Assembly: GCF_006442975.2 (NCBI RefSeq) | Contig: NZ_CP083954.1 | Span: forward strand, 1,867,501-1,931,500 | DNA length: 64,000 bases | Reading direction: 5' to 3' | Origin: Mesorhizobium sp. B2-1-1 | Lineage (GTDB): Bacteria > Pseudomonadota > Alphaproteobacteria > Rhizobiales > Rhizobiaceae | Part shown: positions 59,664 to 64,000 of the stretch, piece after piece | How positions within the stretch are numbered: the first letter of the stretch is position 1 | How the letters are laid out: each line of letters starts with the position of its first letter | Position numbers and translations under genes: made by a program | The notes under the pieces: generated by a model | What the model was told of the DNA's origin: nothing | The model's database searches: none | What the model saw: only the letters and a program-made list of their open reading frames with translations

Positions 59664-60434
59664 CTATTCGATCAGGCCGAGCCGCAGCGCCTTGGCGACC
59701 GCCTGGTTGCGGTTGACGGCGTTGAGCTTCTGGGTCGACTGGGTGAGATACTGGTTGGCAGTATGCACCGACAGTTTCAGCAGCCGCGCTATCTCCTCGC
59801 TGGTATTGCCGTTGGCGGTCAGCTTCAGGCATTCGAGCTCGCGTTTGGAGATCGCGCGCGTCTTGCCGACATCGCCCGGCCGCATGCGGGCGACAGCGGC
59901 GAACAGCGAAAAGCAACGGGCGTGGATTTCATAGAGCGCGTCCTGCGGCAGGGCGATCTCCGAGCCGAGGAAGACGACGAGGCCGCACTGGCCGCGATCG
60001 GCGTGGACGGGAAAGGCGATGCCGCTGCTGCCGGGCGCCAGCGGCGCCATCTGCTCGGTCCAGGCAAGGCCGCCGAACATCTCGCTCATGGCCGCCACAC
60101 CGTCATCCGTCCACCAGCGCGGTTCGGTCGAGATCCTGCTATGGCGCACGATCTCCTCGCCATTGGCGCCCGAGATGAACTTGGTCGCCACCGATATGCC
60201 GGGATAGTCGGAATCGAAGCACGGCACCAGCCGCGCCCGCTCGAGCGACGGGCTGACGAAGAACAGGCCGAAGGCCGAGGCATTGATGTCGACGGCGATC
60301 CACCGGCAGCGCCGCACAGCATCGGGAATGGTCACGGCGTGATGCGTTTCGGAGCCGAGCGAGAAGGCACCGAACGGATTGCGCTGGTCGTTGAAAAGGG
60401 CCTCGGCGGCCTGCTTGACGTCGGCCTGTTTCAA
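59664..60434 (-). CDS. visR: LuxR-type regulator VisR
   Basis: A 256-residue protein from TTG 60434, which overlaps the visN stop; AGGAG is nine bases upstream. The N-terminal part (about 20-170) is an autoinducer-domain-like fold without known ligand, and the C-terminal helix-turn-helix is about residues 190-250 (ISKRELECLKLTANGNTSEEIARLLKLSVHTANQYLTQSTQKLNAVNRNQAVAKALRLGLI). VisN and VisR form a heterodimer that activates rem/ftcR at the top of the rhizobial flagellar cascade. A longer frame to 60965 overlaps visN and is unlikely. Confidence 0.9.
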   Translation of the reverse strand: MKQADVKQAAEALFNDQRNPFGAFSLGSETHHAVTIPDAVRRCRWIAVDINASAFGLFFVSPSLERARLVPCFDSDYPGISVATKFISGANGEEIVRHSRISTEPRWWTDDGVAAMSEMFGGLAWTEQMAPLAPGSSGIAFPVHADRGQCGLVVFLGSEIALPQDALYEIHARCFSLFAAVARMRPGDVGKTRAISKRELECLKLTANGNTSEEIARLLKLSVHTANQYLTQSTQKLNAVNRNQAVAKALRLGLIE

Positions 60435-61141
60435 ATGATGCCGCTCCTGATCGCCGTGGCGATGGCCATCGCGCGGTTGCTGGCCGCGAATTTCTGGATG
60501 GCGTGGGTGATGTAGCTGTTGACGGTGTTGGAGGACACGCCAAGGATGACGGCAACCTCGTCCGTGGTCTTGCCTTCCGAGACCCAGAACAGGCATTCGC
60601 GCTCGCGGTCCGACAGCGGATCCTGCATGGCGGCGGCGGCGATCAGTTGCGGAATATGCGAGAGCGCGTAGCAGCACTTCAGCTGCGCCTTCATCAGCGC
60701 TGGCTGGTCGATCCGGCCGGCGGCTGCCGCCGAGAACAGCGCGAACAGGCGTTGGCGGCCGACATTCAGCCTGAGCGAATAGATCTCGGCGTGGCCGAGC
60801 ACGTCGAGCAGACGTGCCTCTTCGCCGGAGACCAGCCCCTCGGCCTGTGGTGCCTGCGCCGACACCAGCGGCCTTGGACGCATGCCCGGCGCGACGGTGA
60901 GCGCGCCCTGGGCAAGGCCAGCGATCAGCCGCTTGCCGATCAGTTCGATGGCGTCGAAAATCCAATTGGACGAGACGATGCGCGCGTCGTTGCGGTCCTG
61001 ATCGTGGACGATGGCGACCAGCATATAGCTGTCGGCACCGATCTCGGCGGTCAACTCCATGAAAAAGCTGGTGAGATCGCCGCGCGACGTCAGGCGCGAG
61101 CCCAATGTGTCGGATTGAAGAAGCGCGGCGGGACTGCTCAT
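60431..61141 (-). CDS. visN: LuxR-type regulator VisN
   Basis: A 236-residue protein from ATG 61141 (MSSPAALLQSDTLGSRLTSRGDLTSFFMELTAEIGADSYMLVAIV). The C-terminal LuxR helix-turn-helix is at about residues 172-232 (LSDRERECLFWVSEGKTTDEVAVILGVSSNTVNSYITHAIQKFAASNRAMAIATAIRSGII). It is co-transcribed with visR by overlap. Its ribosome site is weak (AACAGC before the ATG). Upstream frames to 61234 lack family resemblance. Confidence 0.9.
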   Translation of the reverse strand: MSSPAALLQSDTLGSRLTSRGDLTSFFMELTAEIGADSYMLVAIVHDQDRNDARIVSSNWIFDAIELIGKRLIAGLAQGALTVAPGMRPRPLVSAQAPQAEGLVSGEEARLLDVLGHAEIYSLRLNVGRQRLFALFSAAAAGRIDQPALMKAQLKCCYALSHIPQLIAAAAMQDPLSDRERECLFWVSEGKTTDEVAVILGVSSNTVNSYITHAIQKFAASNRAMAIATAIRSGII

Positions 61142-61617
61142 TGCTGTTTTTGGCCGGAATCGATGCTGATGTCCGGATGCTGGAGAGCCAGCCGCCGAAC
61201 CTGAAAACGCGTTACATTTACGAGACACACACAAGCGCGGGGTCGCGCCCGATCAGACGGAATCCATTCAGGGAACGCGAAGCCGTCCGCGTCTGGCGCC
61301 AGAAAATTCCGGCACTTGAGACTTTGGGTGGTCGCCGCGCCCCCCGAGGACCGGCTGATTCGGGTCTAATCTACCCGTAGATGAATCTGACATCAAACGC
61401 GATTTGACAAAATCGAATCGAGTGGACTCAAGCCGCGACTCAGGAGCCGATTTTCGCGCGTTTCGGTGCGTGGAAATACCCGAGCCATGCAAGCCGGTCT
61501 TCTCGGCCGGGGCTGTTTCAGTCGCGCCCACCAAGGGGCTAGAGGATGTCAAAGAGCGGCTGACGCCGCCCTTTTTCGTGGTTTCCCTGAGAGCTGCCGC
61601 GCTTCGGGCAGCCGGTG
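61142..61617. other. Non-coding stretch upstream of visN
   Basis: No supported gene. It must contain the visNR promoter. A nested dyad lies at 61357-61387: GATTC with GAATC at the ends, and inside it CGGGT (61361-61365) with ACCCG (61373-61377). A plus-strand frame at 61404-61658 shows only low-complexity sequence and runs into the end of the deacetylase gene. Confidence 0.5.
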
Positions 61618-62649
61618 TCACCGGCCCTCGAAGCCGGTCAGCACGCCGACGGCATTGATGCCGATTTCCTCGACGGCGTAGCCGCCTTCCATGACGAACA
61701 GCGTCGGCAGGCCGAGCCTGGCGATGCGGCGGCCGATCATGGGATAGTCCGACGACTTCAGCTTGAACTGGCTGATAGGATCCTTCTCGAACGTGTCGAC
61801 GCCGAGCGAGACGATGACGACGTCTGGAGCGTAGGCGGCGAGCCTGGCGCAGGCGTCTTCCAGCGAGGCGCTCCAGGCGTCCCAGCCGGTGCCGAACGGC
61901 ATGGGATAGTTGATGTTGAAACCTTCGCCCGCGCCGGCGCCACGCTCGTCGGCATGGCCGAGGAAGAACGGATATTCGACCATCGGGTCGCCGTGCAAAT
62001 TGAGGACCTGCACGTCGGCGCGGTCGTAGAAGATCTCCTGTGTGCCGTTGCCGTGATGATAGTCGACATCGAGGATCGAGATGCGGCTGGCCCCCTGGTC
62101 GCGGAACCACTGCGCGGCAACGGCCGCGTTGTTGATGTAGCAATAGCCGCCCATGAAGCCGGCTCCGGCATGGTGGCCGGGCGGACGGCAGAGCGCGAAG
62201 GCGGAGGCTTCGCCGGCCTTGACCAGGCCCGCGGCGGTCAGCGCGACGTCGTAGGAGGACTTGATCGCATCCCATGTTCCTTCGACGAAGGTGGCGCCGC
62301 CGTCGAAGGAATAATAGCCGAGCAGGGCGTCGACGCGCTTGGGCGGCACGTCGCCGCGCAGGCCGCGTGTCGGCCAGGTGAAGGGCATGGCTGTGCCTGT
62401 GTGGCCCTCGGCGATCCATTGCGGCCAGACCGTCGGCAGGAAATCGACGTAGTCGGCCCTGTGGATGCGCTTGGCGGCGGCAAGATCATGCTCGGCCGGC
62501 GCGATGATCGGCCCGAGTTTCTCGCTGTCGACCCGCGCCTTGATGAACTCGGCGCGCGAGGGTTTTTCGAAACCCGGCACGATCGCCGATGTGACCAGTT
62601 CCATCTGGCCGGCGTGGCCGGCGTGAAGCGGCGAATAGACAGTCTTCAT
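61618..62649 (-). CDS. Acetylpolyamine amidohydrolase (histone deacetylase superfamily)
   Basis: A 343-residue zinc hydrolase. The catalytic His pair is in RPPGHHAGAGFMGGYCYINNAAVAAQWF (about residues 158-160), the metal ligands Asp and His in ISILDVDYHHGNGTQEIFYDR (about 195-200), and the third Asp and the Tyr region in VIVSLGVDTFEKDP and MEGGYAVEEIG. The N-terminal MKTVYSPLHAGHAGQMEL and the loop with KPSRAEFIKARVDSEKLG are those of bacterial acetylpolyamine amidohydrolases, which remove acetyl groups from acetylated polyamines. It lies 23 bp after the TetR gene on the same strand. Confidence 0.88.
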   Translation of the reverse strand: MKTVYSPLHAGHAGQMELVTSAIVPGFEKPSRAEFIKARVDSEKLGPIIAPAEHDLAAAKRIHRADYVDFLPTVWPQWIAEGHTGTAMPFTWPTRGLRGDVPPKRVDALLGYYSFDGGATFVEGTWDAIKSSYDVALTAAGLVKAGEASAFALCRPPGHHAGAGFMGGYCYINNAAVAAQWFRDQGASRISILDVDYHHGNGTQEIFYDRADVQVLNLHGDPMVEYPFFLGHADERGAGAGEGFNINYPMPFGTGWDAWSASLEDACARLAAYAPDVVIVSLGVDTFEKDPISQFKLKSSDYPMIGRRIARLGLPTLFVMEGGYAVEEIGINAVGVLTGFEGR

Positions 62650-62672
62650 AAAATTCCTCTCGAAATGCGAAA

Positions 62673-63326
62673 TCAGTCAAGGTTGAGGTAGGGGGTCACC
62701 AGAGCGAGCCACATGGTTTCGACATCGTCCTCGATGAGGTCGTATGTCCGGCGATCCCTTTTCAGGCCGACAAGACGGCAGGCGTGTCCGACCTCCATCA
62801 TCAGCACGCCGAGCCGGTTGGCGACCTTGTCTTCGAGAGCCGGGTTCACGTGCCGCAGCCACGCCGCATAGAGGGCGATGATCTGGTCGTCATACTCGTT
62901 CTGGATCGGTCTCAGGTCGGCGTTGCCTGAAATCGCCTCGATCACCGGCATCAGGCTGGCATTGTCGAGATAAAGCCTGGAGGTATCGGTGAAGAGCCTG
63001 CGCACCTCCCGCCGAAACTCCTCGCGGTTGGTGGGCGGATCGACCCTGATGCGCCTCGCGATCACTTCGGGAAAGGATGACAGCCAGCGCCGGGCGAGGT
63101 CCAGGAGAATGGCTTCCTTGTTGGGAAAGTATTGGTAGACCGAACCGACCGACAGGCCCGCGCGCTGCGCTATGGCGAGCGTCGTCGGCGTCCTTGTCCC
63201 TTGCTCGCGGGTCAGGATCAGCGCCGCGTCGAGAATCCGGTCCACCACCTTGCTCGACCGTTGTTGCCGCGGCTGCTTGCGCGGTTCGAGCGCTATCCTG
63301 GTTTTGCGATCGAGATTGCGCTTCAC
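62673..63326 (-). CDS. TetR-family transcriptional regulator
   Basis: A 217-residue protein from GTG 63326 (GAGG nine bases upstream); an ATG at 63362 is also possible. The helix-turn-helix is at about residues 25-75 (RILDAALILTREQGTRTPTTLAIAQRAGLSVGSVYQYFPNKEAILLDLARRWL). The C-terminal region belongs to the TetR_C_31-like type. It is co-directional with the deacetylase gene and divergent from the amidohydrolase, so it probably controls both. Confidence 0.87.
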   Translation of the reverse strand: MKRNLDRKTRIALEPRKQPRQQRSSKVVDRILDAALILTREQGTRTPTTLAIAQRAGLSVGSVYQYFPNKEAILLDLARRWLSSFPEVIARRIRVDPPTNREEFRREVRRLFTDTSRLYLDNASLMPVIEAISGNADLRPIQNEYDDQIIALYAAWLRHVNPALEDKVANRLGVLMMEVGHACRLVGLKRDRRTYDLIEDDVETMWLALVTPYLNLD

Positions 63327-63372
63327 GGCTTGATGTCCTCGTTCCCCGCCCGGTCCCAACATCGGGGCGGGG

Positions 63373-63457
63373 TTATCCACAATACATTGCAAATTCCGCA
63401 TGTTGACAAACGCGAATGATTAGTCGCATTCTTTTATCCACGCTGCCTTGGGGATAA
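63373..63457. promoter_or_regulatory. Divergent promoter region with DnaA-box-like 9-mers and a TetR-type dyad
   Basis: TTATCCACA at 63373-63381 is a perfect DnaA-box sequence; TTATCCACG at 63434-63442 and TTATCCCCA on the minus strand at 63457-63449 differ by one base each. Between them lies GAATG (63414-63418) with CATTC (63427-63431), a possible TetR dyad, and a TTGACA -35-like box (63403-63408). Confidence 0.4.
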
Positions 63458-63570
63458 CAAGGGGAATTTCGAAGACAGCGCGCCGGCATCATCTTTTCCC
63501 ATCGCCCCTCCCGCGGAGCGGCAGCTCGTGGGCAGTGGTTGTCGGTCTCAGTCAAAAGCGCGGAGTCGCG

Positions 63571-64000
63571 ATGTCTGTCATGGGTGCGGGTCACAAGGCG
63601 GATCTGATCGTCATCAATGGTCGTGTGTTGACCATGGACGATGACAATCCGACCGCCGAAGCCGTTGCCGTCAAGGATGGCGCCATCGTCGCTCTCGGCA
63701 GCCAAGCCTCCATCGAAGAGTTCAAGGGCCCGGCCACCAGGGTCATCGACGCCAGGGGCGGTTCGGTGATCCCGGGTTTCATCGAAGCCCACATGCATCT
63801 GTTTTCAGGCGCGGCCGAGCTTGCGCATCTGCAGCTGTCGGGCGTCCACGGTTTCGAGGCGCTGCAAAAGGCGATCCGCGACTACGCGTCGACGCACCCC
63901 GATGCCAAGATGCTGGTCGGACAGGGCGTCGACTACACCGTGCTCGATGACGAGCGAGTGACGCGCCATCATCTCGATGCGATCCTGCCGGACCGGCCCT
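63571..64000 (+). CDS. Amidohydrolase, YtcJ/Amidohydro_3 type (3' end outside window)
   Basis: ATG 63571, with GGAG (63562-63565) five bases upstream, opens 143 codons to the window edge. The start ADLIVINGRVLTMDDDNPTAEAVAVKDGAIVALG is the typical beta strand pair of metal-dependent amidohydrolases, and GGSVIPGFIEAHMHLF carries the HxH metal motif (His at about residues 73 and 75). Family members hydrolyse amide or similar bonds with one or two metal ions; the substrate is unknown. It diverges from the TetR gene. Confidence 0.88.
   Translation, partial: MSVMGAGHKADLIVINGRVLTMDDDNPTAEAVAVKDGAIVALGSQASIEEFKGPATRVIDARGGSVIPGFIEAHMHLFSGAAELAHLQLSGVHGFEALQKAIRDYASTHPDAKMLVGQGVDYTVLDDERVTRHHLDAILPDRP

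Noticed and set aside
61404..61658. 84-codon plus-strand frame upstream of visN
   Set aside because: No ribosome site and no protein pattern; it runs into the 3' end of the deacetylase gene.
1..64000. tRNA, rRNA, CRISPR, integrase, transposase and phage genes
   Set aside because: I looked in the gaps and found no cloverleaf, repeat-spacer pattern or recombinase motif. The accessory blocks therefore have no visible mobility genes.

Overview
The window is GC-rich DNA of an alphaproteobacterium of the order Rhizobiales, most likely Mesorhizobium or a close relative. The evidence is a rhizobial flagellar locus with the lineage-specific genes flaF, flbT, motC, motE, ftcR/rem and visN/visR, a RIME-type mosaic repeat, and an ornithine decarboxylase behind a long structured leader. 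No rRNA, tRNA, CRISPR array or intact insertion sequence was seen.

Layout. 1-9.5 kb is ordinary metabolic and transport DNA: a partial aminotransferase, two GNAT acetyltransferases, a CDF zinc-type exporter, a DenD-like dehydrogenase, a NicO nickel/cobalt transporter with a DUF1007 partner, a LysR regulator, ornithine decarboxylase and an SCP2 protein. 9.7-61.1 kb is the flagellar locus. On the minus strand, read from right to left, it holds: a DUF1217 protein, flgF, fliI, a conserved gene, flgB, flgC, fliE, flgG, flgA, flgI, motE, flgH, fliL, fliP; two flagellins; fliF, fliH-like, motB, motC, fliK, a lytic transglycosylase, ftcR, flgE, flgK, flgL, flaF, flbT, flgD, fliQ; flhA, fliR, fliJ-like; flgJ, flgN-like and one unknown gene. 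On the plus strand are motA, fliM, fliN, fliG, flhB and one unknown gene. The minus-strand visN-visR pair, the expected top-level activator, lies at the right edge. 61.6-64 kb holds an acetylpolyamine amidohydrolase, a TetR regulator and a truncated amidohydrolase.

Two blocks of non-flagellar genes interrupt the export/rod part of the locus. Block 1 (about 11.3-19.6 kb, between flgJ and fliJ-like) carries a SARP/BTAD-TPR regulator, a DMT transporter, a coupled mini-ORF, an unknown membrane protein, a DUF1194 protein, an SDR, two decayed genes, a TetR with a secreted small protein, and an NTF2-like protein. Block 2 (about 22.9-28.0 kb, between flhA and fliQ) carries a monooxygenase-like protein, a ClC channel, a DUF4336 protein and an MFS exporter.

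The genes together encode nearly a whole flagellum: MS/C ring, export gate and ATPase, rod, P and L rings, hook, junction proteins, filament, stator and regulators. Most neighbours overlap by 4 bp (ATGA), which indicates translational coupling. The most interesting non-coding signals are a TTAA-N7-TTAA (CtrA-type) site upstream of flagellin A, a 21-bp palindrome in the flagellin B leader, SARP-like heptamer repeats at 11-bp spacing before the SARP gene, a perfect MerR/LiuR-like palindrome before the SCP2 gene, and a RIME repeat read in frame inside a GNAT gene. I did not find a convincing wholly new system. The best leads are the conserved unknown flagellar genes, the DUF1217 repeat protein and the block 1 regulator with its neighbours.
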